A DNA stretch of 10,264 nt from SZUA-1535 sp964594175 (GCA_964594175.1 CAZQLM010000030.1:1-10264), one strand, 5' to 3'; counted from the first letter of the stretch, positions 1 through 6,830 are shown. Numbers and translations are program-made. The notes: generated by a model not told the origin, from the letters alone.

Positions 1-318
1 TTTTAACTCTCAAGACTTTAAAATCTAAAATTTAAATATGAGTTACTACTATATAGTAAAATCTTGAGGAAATTGTAAATAAAACTGAAAAAATCGAAAT
101 ACCATATTGGTTAAGCCCAATAAAAATTCCTGTAAACTATATCCTCTTTTTGACTATGGCTTCTATTTTTGAGTGATAGGTGGTTGGATAAGTTACTATG
201 GTGAACCATCAAAGGCGCATTGGAATATATTCAAGAAGTTTTTTCAAGGAAAAACTAAAAAAAGCTAGGTAAATAGGAACCGTGCATAATGTTTTGTAAA
301 TATTGTAACTTAGAAAAA
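1..318. other. Gene-free left end with decayed coding-like fragments
   Basis: No intact gene is visible on either strand. A 12-base perfect palindrome (TACTATATAGTA) lies at 47-58. An 11-base inverted repeat with one mismatch pairs 9-19 with 58-68. On the plus strand, 66-172 reads open without a start codon and ends in TGA. The reading then continues in another frame from 173 to about 271, giving residues such as GGWISYYGEPSKAHW before a stop. Together these look like a broken coding remnant rather than a live gene. A weak resemblance to a retroelement motif is discussed under findings. I see no tRNA, CRISPR or transposase here. Confidence 0.5.
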
Positions 319-701
319 CTACTTCTGATCGTACGATTCACCTCTTTTTATCCGTTCCTCTATACTTCTTCTTATACTACGAAGCTCTTGGAAATCTTTT
401 TCACTTAATATTTCTCCAACATACATATTTAATAAATATTGTTTTAACTTTTTAAATTTTTTATTCTCATATTTACTAATTTTTTGAGAATGCCGATATC
501 CTCAATATACTCTATAATATTTTTATTTTCTTCAACTAGAATCCTATGTAACTTATCCTCAAGATCAACCAGTCTATTGACTTGTACAATTTTTAACCTC
601 TTCTCCAATAGCTTGGAAATAAAGTTCATTATTAATTTTTCTTCCTTTTCAAGTTGCAATGCTTCTTCAATGTACTCTACAAGTTCTGCAGGCTTCGGCA
701 T
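319..701 (-). pseudogene. Small charged helical protein of unknown function, frame broken at an A6 run
   Basis: I do not recognise the family. Translation from ATG at 701 runs 85 residues and stops at 444. On the coding strand the frame meets CTC followed by six A (plus-strand T6 at 480-485). Adding one A there, or slipping back one base, opens a second frame. That frame continues through residues such as ILSEKDFQELRSIRRSIEER to a TAG at 319-321, giving 127 residues in all. The continuation has the same Lys/Glu-rich helical character, so I read it as one gene. No signal peptide, membrane segment or Cys/His cluster is seen. It follows the ZPR1-like gene by 51 bases on the same strand and may be the last gene of the topoisomerase/ZPR1 unit. 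It could be a sequencing indel, a real pseudogene or a -1 frameshift site. Confidence 0.6.
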
Positions 702-752
702 GATATATAAAAATATTGCTAAATTCTCAAAAATGAGCCCAATATACTTTTT

Positions 753-1250
753 TTATTTTATTTCTTCCCTTTCTGCAAGCTCATGGATTATTACACTATT
801 TCCAGAAGGATCTTCTATGATTAGCGTAAGCTCTTTTTTGCCTTTCCTCGCTTTTTCTAACGCTTGCAAAATTTCTTCAGCTTTCTTTTTTTGTTTTTCA
901 TTTTCGCTGAAAAGCAAAGCTGTTTTAACAGCATTTTCCATTCTTAGCAAAACACCCTCCACATTTGAAATATAGCCCTCTGATCTTGGGCCAGGAAAAA
1001 CTTCTATCTCGAGTTCTGGAATTTTTATAATAGCAGTTGAAGACTTAACAACACGTGCTGAGAGTGTGCTAGCATTAACTTTTATTTTATAACGTGCTGG
1101 CTTACTCATTTCTGGCAAAATAACATCGCTGAATTTATATCCGCAAGAGCAAACCATTGAAAAAAGTACAACTTTACCGAAATACGGGATTTCGTAAGGT
1201 ATTTCTACAATGCGCATTTCTTTTTTGCAAACAGGACATTTAATGCTCAT
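753..1250 (-). CDS. ZPR1-related zinc-finger protein
   Basis: The 165-residue protein opens with a zinc-binding pattern, Cys5-x2-Cys8 and Cys34-x-Cys36 followed by Gly-Tyr-Lys. A ZPR1-type beta domain follows, with the typical phrase LIIEDPSGNS near residues 143-152. Archaeal members have one zinc finger plus one such domain, where eukaryotic ZPR1 has two copies. Eukaryotic ZPR1 binds translation elongation factor 1A and helps it fold. Whether the archaeal proteins do the same is not established, so a role with aEF1A is inference. The start is ATG at 1250, six bases after the topoisomerase stop, with no clear Shine-Dalgarno, which suggests translation coupled to the upstream gene. Soluble and cytoplasmic by sequence. 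I am confident of the family, not of the function. Confidence 0.88.
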   Translation of the reverse strand: MSIKCPVCKKEMRIVEIPYEIPYFGKVVLFSMVCSCGYKFSDVILPEMSKPARYKIKVNASTLSARVVKSSTAIIKIPELEIEVFPGPRSEGYISNVEGVLLRMENAVKTALLFSENEKQKKKAEEILQALEKARKGKKELTLIIEDPSGNSVIIHELAEREEIK

Positions 1251-1256
1251 AAAAGT

Positions 1257-2981
1257 TTATTTTGCAATTGGTATATTTTTAATTCTTTCCCGAGAATGAA
1301 GCAAAAGTTTCTTTAGTTTTTCTATGCTTTCCTCTACAACTTCTTTTTCGCTGAGCTTGCCATTTTCGATTAAATCCATTTTTCTTTCAAGCTCGGCCGT
1401 CATTTCTGGCAAAGTTATTTCTTCTGCTATTTTCTTTAGCGAAGAAAGAATAATGTAAGCGCTTTCCTTTGGCTTTAAAGGTTTAGCGGAAATATATTTT
1501 CTTTGCTTTAGTTTTTTCAGAATCTCATGCCTTGTAGCTTTTGTGCCAAGATTAAGCTTTTCCATCATTTTTATAATCTCTCCCTCCGTATATCGCTTTG
1601 GCGGAGAGGTTTGCCTCTCCTCTAGAAATTTTTTCAGTACTCTAATCTTTTCCCCTTTTGAAAAACTTGGCAAAAAAATCTGCTCTGCTTTATGATAATG
1701 ATAAATTTCTCTCCAGCCTTTTTCCACCAATTCCTTTCCCTTTGCTTCAAATGTTAAGCCATTTACTTTCAGCAAAGCTTCCTTAGCGCGCCACAAAGCG
1801 TTTTTGTAAATGCTTGCAAGAAAACGTCTAGCAACAAGCTCGTAAATTATCCATTCTTCTTTTGTTAGCTGCTTTTTTCTGGCTGGCATCGTAACATGAA
1901 TCGGAGGGTGATCGCTGGTTTCTCTTTTACCTTTTGAGGGAGTTATTTTTCCTTGCTTAAGCACAAGCTTAGCATGCTCAGCAAGCTCTGATTTTAAAAG
2001 CATTTTCACAAGTTTTCTCAAATCAAGAGTTTTTGGATAAACTGTATTGTCTGTGCGCGGATAGGAAATAAAACCGCGTATGTAAAGCCTTTCAGCTATA
2101 TCCATTGCTTTTTCAGCTGGGAAAAATAGAGAAGCTTCTCTAAGAAATTCTGTAGTGTTGAAAGGAATTGGTTTTTGCTCAGCGAAAAGCTTTTCTTTAA
2201 ACTCCCTCACTTCTGCTACACTTCCTATTTTGCCGAGAACTTTTTGTGCAAGCTCTTTTGATAAAAATCTTTCTTGAGAAAGCAATTTTATCTCTTTTCC
2301 ATCTTTTTCTATAACGATTGCCACATGCCAAAACTTTACTGGGCGAAAATTCTTTATCTCTTCTTCTCTTTCTATTACAAGCCTTAATACAGGGCTTTGC
2401 ACCCTGCCAGCGCTTAGAAATTTTTTTCCTAATCTCTTATGCATTAGAGAAAGCAATCTTGTTAAAACGCAGCCCCATATCAAATCTATTTTTTGTCTTG
2501 CAAGCGCAGCGTTAGCTAAGTTATAATTAATTTTTTCTCTCTTTCTGAAAGCTTTAAGCACATCTTCTTTTGTTAGTGCACTAAACTTAGCGCGATCAAA
2601 AGTTATGCTAGGATTTACACTTTTGATTATTTCTAGAGCTTCCAATCCGATAAGCTCTCCTTCCCTATCATAGTCTGTTGCTATTGTTACGTGCTTAACT
2701 TTTTTGGCAATAGCTTTTAAAGCTGAGATTATTTTTCTCTGCTTTTTCTTCTTCACAAGCTTTGCTGTTAACAAGTTTAGCAAAGGAGTTTTTCTCCAAT
2801 TTTTCAAGCTAGAAGGAAAATCGTATTCAACTACATGCCCCTTTAAACCAATAACACAGGATTTTGAATCTTGGGAAAAATAAACATTTACTGAGTTTAT
2901 TTTTTTAACAATAATTTTTCCGAAAAGTATCCTTGCTATCCTTCTAGCCGCAATATCTTTTTCAGCTATTATGAGCCACAT
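1257..2981 (-). CDS. topA: Type IA DNA topoisomerase (archaeal TopA / topoisomerase III type)
   Basis: This 574-residue enzyme relaxes negatively supercoiled or decatenates DNA by cutting one strand and passing the other. It begins with a Toprim domain: the acidic residue Glu7 in AEKD, and the metal-binding TDYDREGE at 102-109. The core motif SAGRVQSPVLR lies near 190-200. The catalytic Tyr307 sits in GFISYPRTDNT, and TSDHPPIHVT follows in the gate region. There are only two Cys in the protein (42 and 171), so the C-terminal zinc ribbons of bacterial TopA are absent. The ATG at 2981 has no Shine-Dalgarno, but a TATA-like box lies about 26 bases upstream, which fits a leaderless transcript. 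Downstream, the ZPR1-like gene follows after six bases. The long frame is intact despite many homopolymer runs. Confidence 0.96.
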   Translation of the reverse strand: MWLIIAEKDIAARRIARILFGKIIVKKINSVNVYFSQDSKSCVIGLKGHVVEYDFPSSLKNWRKTPLLNLLTAKLVKKKKQRKIISALKAIAKKVKHVTIATDYDREGELIGLEALEIIKSVNPSITFDRAKFSALTKEDVLKAFRKREKINYNLANAALARQKIDLIWGCVLTRLLSLMHKRLGKKFLSAGRVQSPVLRLVIEREEEIKNFRPVKFWHVAIVIEKDGKEIKLLSQERFLSKELAQKVLGKIGSVAEVREFKEKLFAEQKPIPFNTTEFLREASLFFPAEKAMDIAERLYIRGFISYPRTDNTVYPKTLDLRKLVKMLLKSELAEHAKLVLKQGKITPSKGKRETSDHPPIHVTMPARKKQLTKEEWIIYELVARRFLASIYKNALWRAKEALLKVNGLTFEAKGKELVEKGWREIYHYHKAEQIFLPSFSKGEKIRVLKKFLEERQTSPPKRYTEGEIIKMMEKLNLGTKATRHEILKKLKQRKYISAKPLKPKESAYIILSSLKKIAEEITLPEMTAELERKMDLIENGKLSEKEVVEESIEKLKKLLLHSRERIKNIPIAK

Positions 2982-3001
2982 GAATACGTATTAGCAAAAG
3001 G

Positions 3002-3012
3002 TCTTTAAATCA
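3002..3012 (-). promoter_or_regulatory. TATA-like box for the topoisomerase gene
   Basis: Read on the minus strand this is TGATTTAAAGA, centred about 26 bases before the ATG at 2981. Archaeal TATA boxes sit at that distance from the transcription start, so the mRNA would begin at or next to the ATG. It lies in the 36-base gap after the upstream HD gene, so topA may have its own promoter as well as read-through. Confidence 0.5.
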
Positions 3013-3017
3013 ATCCG

Positions 3018-3629
3018 TTATTTTTCCAAATCTTTCATATCCCATTCATTGAAAAATTCCTTCAGAAATTCTTCAATGAATTTATGTCTTTTCTCAGCAA
3101 TTTGCCTTGCTGTTTTTGTGTGCATAGTTTGTTTTAACTTCAAAAGTTTTTGGTAGAAATGAGCTATGCTTGTATCTTGCGGATTTTCAGGATCATGAAT
3201 AGCACGATTAAGTAAAGCTCCATAAGCAAAGCAACGTGCAATACCTATTGCTCCTAGAGCATCTAATCTATCTGCGTCTTGCACTATTTTTCCTTCTAGA
3301 CTTGTCGGAACTTTGCCTTTGGAAAAGGAAATACTTGCTATAATTTCACAAATTTTTTCGATTTCTTCTTCGTTTATACCAAAAGAGTTCAAAAATTCTT
3401 TAATCATTTTCATGCCTTCCTTTTCGCCAAAAGTTTTCCTGTCAGCAATATCATGTAGAATCGCAGCAAGCTCTATGCAAAAGGTATTCTTTATTCCCTC
3501 TTTTTCAGCTATGAATTTTGCCAGCTTCCACACGCGATAAGCATGCCAGAAATCGTGCCCTGTTTTTTCATTTCCGAGCTTTTCTTTAACGAAGTTCAAA
3601 GCCTTTTGAATTATTTTCTCAGAGTCCAT
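3018..3629 (-). CDS. HD-domain phosphohydrolase, YedJ/YpgQ-like
   Basis: This 203-residue protein is a complete HD-superfamily metal-dependent phosphohydrolase. The visible metal and active-site residues are H25-x3-H29 (GHDFWHAYRV), the H59-D60 doublet (ILHDIAD) and D118 in the block QDADRLDALGAIGIARCF. It ends in the family's helix THTKTA-like segment around 170-195 (MHTKTARQIAEKRHKF). Relatives such as B. subtilis YpgQ hydrolyse nucleoside triphosphates with pyrophosphate release. The substrate here is unknown. The ATG at 3629 has no Shine-Dalgarno. A palindromic TATA-like element centred about 25 bases upstream is apparently shared with the divergent HD gene at 3682. A shortened relative lies at 9463-8990. 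Confidence 0.9.
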   Translation of the reverse strand: MDSEKIIQKALNFVKEKLGNEKTGHDFWHAYRVWKLAKFIAEKEGIKNTFCIELAAILHDIADRKTFGEKEGMKMIKEFLNSFGINEEEIEKICEIIASISFSKGKVPTSLEGKIVQDADRLDALGAIGIARCFAYGALLNRAIHDPENPQDTSIAHFYQKLLKLKQTMHTKTARQIAEKRHKFIEEFLKEFFNEWDMKDLEK

Positions 3630-3645
3630 GGTTGTATAAACGTCA

Positions 3646-3663
3646 GAAAATTTTTAAATTTTC
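3646..3663. promoter_or_regulatory. Palindromic TATA-like element between two divergent HD genes
   Basis: GAAAATTTTTAAATTTTC has arms GAAAATTT and AAATTTTC that are exact reverse complements around a central TT. It is centred about 25 bases before the minus-strand ATG (3629) and about 27 bases before the plus-strand ATG (3682). Those are the expected distances for an archaeal TATA box serving leaderless mRNAs in both directions. No other well-placed box is evident for the minus gene. A second AT stretch (CTATAAATTTAAAA, from 3663) is too close to 3682 for that gene. Shared use is inference. Confidence 0.5.
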
Positions 3664-3681
3664 TATAAATTTAAAATTCTC

Positions 3682-4233
3682 ATGCTTTCACGAGAAGAAG
3701 CTTTCGGGTTATTGAAAGCTAATTTAAAAAACGACAAGCTTACCAAGCATTGCTTAGCTGTGGCCAGCATAATGCAAGCTCTTGCTAGAGAGCTTGGCGA
3801 AAGCGAAGAACTTTGGTATTTGACAGGGCTTTTGCATGATCTTGATTATGAGCAAACAAAGGAAAATATGAAAGAACATGGACTAAAAAGTGCCGAGCTG
3901 CTCGAAGGTAAACTTCCTGAACAAGCGATTTCTGCGATAAAAGCACACAACGAATTGACAGGCTATGCCGATGACTCAAAACTTGCACTCGCACTAAGAG
4001 CAAGCGACGCCGTTTCTGGATTGGTAATAGCTACAGCACTTGTAATGCCAGATAAGCGCTTAGCTTCTGTTCGCGTAGAAAGCTTGAAAAATAAGTTCAA
4101 GCAGAAAGATTTTGCGAGAAACGTTAAAAGAGAAAGCATTTTACTCTGCGAAAAGCTTGGTTTGAGCTTGGAAAAGTTTCTTGAAATCTCTTTGAATGCT
4201 TTGAAAGAAATAAGCGATCAACTTGGGTTATAG
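3682..4233 (+). CDS. HDIG-type HD-domain phosphohydrolase
   Basis: This 183-residue HD-superfamily protein belongs to a different subgroup from its divergent neighbour. Visible residues are H23, the H52-D53 doublet in GLLHDLDYE, H66, H89 (KAHNE) and D109 (RASDAVSGL). This is the full ligand set expected for a metal-dependent phosphohydrolase. The tail around 130-165 (RVESLKNKFKQKDFARNV, then REs and a Cys-Glu-Lys-Leu-Gly segment) is typical of the HDIG proteins common in archaea and bacteria. The natural substrate is not known. The start is ATG at 3682 without a Shine-Dalgarno, served by the TATA-like element at 3646-3663. It converges with the alpha/beta hydrolase gene, and the two stop codons share the six bases TTATAG at 4228-4233. 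Confidence 0.88.
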   Translation: MLSREEAFGLLKANLKNDKLTKHCLAVASIMQALARELGESEELWYLTGLLHDLDYEQTKENMKEHGLKSAELLEGKLPEQAISAIKAHNELTGYADDSKLALALRASDAVSGLVIATALVMPDKRLASVRVESLKNKFKQKDFARNVKRESILLCEKLGLSLEKFLEISLNALKEISDQLGL

Positions 4234-4983
4234 AAATATTTTCTTAATCCAGTTGTAAGTTAGTTTTAGTACTTGCGTTTTTATTTTATTTCCATAAAAA
4301 TCATGATTAAGTTCAGGTATTATTTTTAGAGTTAAATCTTTTCCTTTGTACATTTTCTTAAATTTTACAGCTTCAGAAGGTGGAACTATGTTATCGTTTT
4401 CTCCGTAAATGAGCAGAACAGGAATGTTGAGTTTTTTGACAGCTTTTGAAGAATCGTATTTTAAGCTATCTTCAACATATTTCTTGGAAATAGTAAAATC
4501 TTCACTTATCAAATATCCTTTCCTTTCAAATTCTTCAAACCACATTTTTGGCCAAAAATCTTTTAAGTCAGAAACCCTTCCCATCCAACTTATCAAACCT
4601 CTTACCTCAGGTATTGGATATGAAGCGAAAATAGACACATAAAAACCCTGGCTATGACCTATAAGTATAATATTCCTATTAAAATCAAAGTTTTCAAGCG
4701 AATACTTCATAACAGCTTTTAAATCGCTTATCATTGAGCTTATTGTTTGCTCTTCAAATTTCCCTTCGGAATTTCCGCTACCTCTGAAATCGAATCTTAG
4801 CACATTTAATCCCTTTCGCGCAAAATATCTTGCAGCAATTACGAAAAATCTATTCCAAGTTCCAAGATGGTTTCCGCTCCATCCGTGAACCAAAATAATT
4901 AAAGGGTGGCTTTTTCTACCCTTATTAAATATCATGAATATTTTTTGTCTTTCATTTTCAAAATACAACGGTACTTCTTTCAT
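4228..4983 (-). CDS. Alpha/beta hydrolase (serine hydrolase)
   Basis: This 251-residue protein has a single alpha/beta-hydrolase fold. The oxyanion-region HGWSGN lies at 33-38 and RFDFRGSGNSEG at 63-74. The nucleophile elbow GHSQG is at 109-113, with Ser111. Asp197 is in YGENDNIVPP and His227 in ELNHDFYG. All members of the catalytic triad are therefore present. The family includes esterases, acyl-peptidases and thioesterases, and the sequence does not say which substrate is used. There is no signal peptide or membrane segment, so it is probably cytoplasmic. The ATG at 4983 overlaps the stop of the upstream gene (ATGA). A GAGAGG sequence eight or so bases upstream (4992-4997) can act as ribosome binding site. 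It is the second gene of a two-gene operon. Confidence 0.92.
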   Translation of the reverse strand: MKEVPLYFENERQKIFMIFNKGRKSHPLIILVHGWSGNHLGTWNRFFVIAARYFARKGLNVLRFDFRGSGNSEGKFEEQTISSMISDLKAVMKYSLENFDFNRNIILIGHSQGFYVSIFASYPIPEVRGLISWMGRVSDLKDFWPKMWFEEFERKGYLISEDFTISKKYVEDSLKYDSSKAVKKLNIPVLLIYGENDNIVPPSEAVKFKKMYKGKDLTLKIIPELNHDFYGNKIKTQVLKLTYNWIKKIFL

Positions 4984-5504
4984 TTAAAATTCCTCTCTAA
5001 CCATTTTTTAAACTCTCTTGCAGATTTTTCTCCACCAAATTTTTTGAAATACTCTTCTAAAAATAGTTCCTCAACTGTTCTACCTTTTTCAAGAATCTCT
5101 TTATAAATTGAAGGTGCTAATCCATTTTCATCAATAAAATAAAGCCTTCCAGCACATCCTTTTTCTGTTTCTCCGTATTCTCCTTTTATTAAAAAATAAT
5201 CATGCAAAAATGTTATTGCTTTAAATATTTTGCTTCTTAATTTTCTAAATTCACTTTCTTCAATTTTTTCTTTTTTAATTCCATAAACTATTTCTGTTAT
5301 TTTTGTTGCCCATATCCTATCTTCCTTCATATAAGCAGCGTATGCAACAAGAAAAACTTTAGTTATTTCTGTTCCATTTTTCCAAGCTCTTTGTAGGTTC
5401 GTAAATTTTTTATTGTAATTTTCTTCAGGAGGAGCCAAAACTCCTATATATGCTATGCCACTTTCTAATGGATCATGACCAAAAATATTATATCCTGAAG
5501 ACAT
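4980..5504 (-). CDS. Unrecognised 174-residue soluble protein, first gene of an operon
   Basis: I do not recognise this protein. It begins with a Gly/Pro-rich segment (SSGYNIFGHDPLESG), followed by an apparently helical middle (residues about 40-105) with many aromatic residues. Then comes a short region CAGRLYFIDENGLAP near 118-132 and a charged helical tail. No metal cluster, nucleotide-binding loop, signal peptide or membrane segment is evident. The start is well supported: ATG at 5504 is preceded by AGGTGA (5512-5517) at seven bases, and by a TATA-like box near 5540-5548. Its stop overlaps the alpha/beta hydrolase start by four bases, so the two are translationally coupled and probably act in one process. 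Base composition looks more AT-rich than in topA or the HMG-CoA reductase gene, by eye only. Confidence 0.8.
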   Translation of the reverse strand: MSSGYNIFGHDPLESGIAYIGVLAPPEENYNKKFTNLQRAWKNGTEITKVFLVAYAAYMKEDRIWATKITEIVYGIKKEKIEESEFRKLRSKIFKAITFLHDYFLIKGEYGETEKGCAGRLYFIDENGLAPSIYKEILEKGRTVEELFLEEYFKKFGGEKSAREFKKWLERNFK

Positions 5505-5511
5505 GAATTTT

Positions 5512-5517
5512 TCACCT
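5512..5517 (-). promoter_or_regulatory. Shine-Dalgarno for the 174-residue gene
   Basis: AGGTGA on the minus strand, seven bases before the ATG at 5504, matches the archaeal anti-Shine-Dalgarno. It fixes the start of this gene. Confidence 0.7.
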
Positions 5518-5537
5518 AGTTTTTTATAAGAGTTAAA

Positions 5538-5549
5538 AATTTTAAATAC
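5538..5549 (-). promoter_or_regulatory. TATA-like box for the 174-residue gene / hydrolase operon
   Basis: The minus strand reads GTATTTAAAATT, just after the stop of the cyclo-ligase-like gene. Transcription from a site about 26 bases downstream would give a short leader of about 15 bases that includes the Shine-Dalgarno at 5512-5517. The operon thus appears to have its own promoter. Confidence 0.45.
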
Positions 5550-6152
5550 TTACTTTTTGATTTTTATAACTCTTTCATTTGTAACAACAATATCAACCTT
5601 TTCATCATGTTCTTGCATTAAATAGCTTAAGTCATCGAAAATTTGCAACTCGTGAACGTTCGTCGCTATAATTATTTTTCCAAACCTTTCTCGAAAGAAT
5701 TTTATTTCTCTATCTCCATAGCCACCGCCTTTACCTATGCGATTCCCTTTTAAATCAACAGCAACACTTCCGAGAATTAGCAACTCTGGTTTAAAAGCTT
5801 GCCAGCCAAGGGTTTTTCCTTTTGTTATAGCTTTTCTCAAGAATCGAACTTCTTCTGGTTTTACTTTCCATGCTTCGAGCAAAACAAAACCCTTGCTAAG
5901 CCTTGGTGTGGCCATTATCACATTTTTTCCTTCTTTTATAGCAAAATACCTTACCCATTCCTGTGCTTTATCGGGTGAGCAAAAAATAGTTTTTGCTTGC
6001 TTCCATTCTTCTAAATTTGTTAAAACCTTTGCACTTTGCAAAGCGCCTTTAAAATTTGGTATTTTCCCAAAATTCGGAAAAAGTGCTACTCCAGCTTTGC
6101 TTAGCGTTTTCCACACATATTCTCTTACCTCTTGCTTCGAAGAAAATTTCAT
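5550..6152 (-). CDS. 5-formyltetrahydrofolate cyclo-ligase family protein
   Basis: This 200-residue protein matches the 5-FTHF cyclo-ligase family (COG0212). Enzymes of this family use ATP to close 5-formyltetrahydrofolate to 5,10-methenyltetrahydrofolate, returning a stored one-carbon unit to use. The signature is clear near 127-149: LGSVAVDLKGNRIGKGGGYGDRE, the counterpart of the canonical D-x2-G-x-R-x-G-x-GGGYYDR motif, with one Tyr replaced by Gly-Asp. Also family-like are ATPRL near 81-85 and a helix from Lys6 with the usual basic start. Many archaeal members are untested, and the folate-like cofactor could be a variant. The gene diverges from the ThrH-like gene across 32 bases. No Shine-Dalgarno is visible. 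A weak AT box (TTTTATTTT) lies about 25 bases upstream of the ATG at 6152. Confidence 0.87.
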   Translation of the reverse strand: MKFSSKQEVREYVWKTLSKAGVALFPNFGKIPNFKGALQSAKVLTNLEEWKQAKTIFCSPDKAQEWVRYFAIKEGKNVIMATPRLSKGFVLLEAWKVKPEEVRFLRKAITKGKTLGWQAFKPELLILGSVAVDLKGNRIGKGGGYGDREIKFFRERFGKIIIATNVHELQIFDDLSYLMQEHDEKVDIVVTNERVIKIKK

Positions 6153-6184
6153 AATTTAAATATTTAACAAATGAAAATAAAATC
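6153..6184. promoter_or_regulatory. Short divergent promoter region
   Basis: These 32 bases separate two divergent starts. For the plus-strand gene, ATTTAAATA (about 6154-6163) is centred about 26 bases before ATG 6185, a good TATA position for a leaderless mRNA. For the minus-strand gene only a weak TTTTATTTT (about 6172-6180) is at the right distance from 6152. An ATG at 6171 is out of frame with the downstream gene. Confidence 0.4.
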
Positions 6185-6778
6185 ATGTTTGTCTTACTTA
6201 GCGATTTGGAAAGTGTGCTTGCTCCAGAGATATGGCAAATAATTGCGAAAAAACTTAAAATTCCTGAGCTTGAAATTACTACGAGACAAATTCCAAATTT
6301 CAAAAAACTTATGAACTATAGAATAAAAATTCTAAGACACTATGATATTACCTTTACAGAAATCGCGAGCATAGTTTCAAAAATAAAACCCTTTCCTTAT
6401 GCAAAAAGGTTCATTAAAAATATTCAAAAGTTTTGCAGCTTTGTTATAATTACAGATTCTTTTTATGAACTCTGCTCTCCTTTAATCTCAAAGCTTGATT
6501 ATCCTCTAACTTTTGCTAATACTCTTGTGATAAAAAATGATTATATTGTTGGATACAAAATAAGAATAGGCGGAAGAAAAGAAAAAATAGCAGAAATTTT
6601 CAAGAATTTTGGATACAAAACCATTGCGCTAGGAGATAGCTTTAATGATCTCTCTTTGCTTAAAACTTGCGATTACGCGATTTTTTACAAGCCCGAATGC
6701 AGAAAAATAAAATCGAAAATTTTCACAGCAAATTCGCTTAAAGAGGTTGAAAAAATTGTGGAAGAAATTGTTAAATAA
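6185..6778 (+). CDS. thrH: HAD-family phosphatase, ThrH-like (phosphoserine phosphatase / phosphotransferase)
   Basis: This 197-residue HAD-superfamily protein closely follows the ThrH pattern. Residues 7-17 (DLESVLAPEIW) parallel ThrH's DLEGVLVPEIW, with the ThrH-type Glu9 replacing the second Asp of motif I and Ser in place of the usual Gly. TTRQIPNFKKLMNYRIKIL (about 32-50) matches its cap. Motif II is TDSFYE at 90-95, and motif IV is GDSFNDLSLL at 150-159. Pseudomonas ThrH dephosphorylates phosphoserine and can transfer the phosphate to homoserine, linking serine and threonine synthesis. The substrate here is inferred from similarity. The length is close to the family's about 200 residues. 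It probably starts on a leaderless mRNA, and no plus-strand gene is attached downstream. Confidence 0.85.
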   Translation: MFVLLSDLESVLAPEIWQIIAKKLKIPELEITTRQIPNFKKLMNYRIKILRHYDITFTEIASIVSKIKPFPYAKRFIKNIQKFCSFVIITDSFYELCSPLISKLDYPLTFANTLVIKNDYIVGYKIRIGGRKEKIAEIFKNFGYKTIALGDSFNDLSLLKTCDYAIFYKPECRKIKSKIFTANSLKEVEKIVEEIVK

Positions 6779-6784
6779 CTGGAA

Positions 6785-6830
6785 TTTTTTAAATTTTTTA
6801 AAAGCCTAACTTACTTCTACTTTATTTTTT
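6785..6830 (+). terminator. T-rich tracts after the ThrH-like gene
   Basis: Three runs of six T (6785-6790, 6794-6799 and 6825-6830) follow the stop codon at 6776-6778. Archaeal RNA polymerase can terminate on such T-rich tracts without a hairpin. Only the base pattern supports this call. Confidence 0.35.

Noticed and set aside
197..271. Small ORF from ATG 197 (MVNHQRRIGIY...)
   Set aside because: It is about 24 residues long, has no ribosome site, and lies in a decayed region.
726..737. CTCAAAAATGAG hairpin between the ZPR1-like gene and the next gene
   Set aside because: A four-base stem without a following T run is expected by chance in AT-rich DNA.
484..975. Long open frame on the plus strand
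   Set aside because: It is antisense to the ZPR1-like gene and its neighbour, rich in Ser/Phe/Leu as expected for the complement of Lys/Glu-rich genes, and has no ribosome site.
5737..6159. Plus-strand open frame of 140 residues
   Set aside because: It lies opposite the well-supported cyclo-ligase gene and shows no family motifs.
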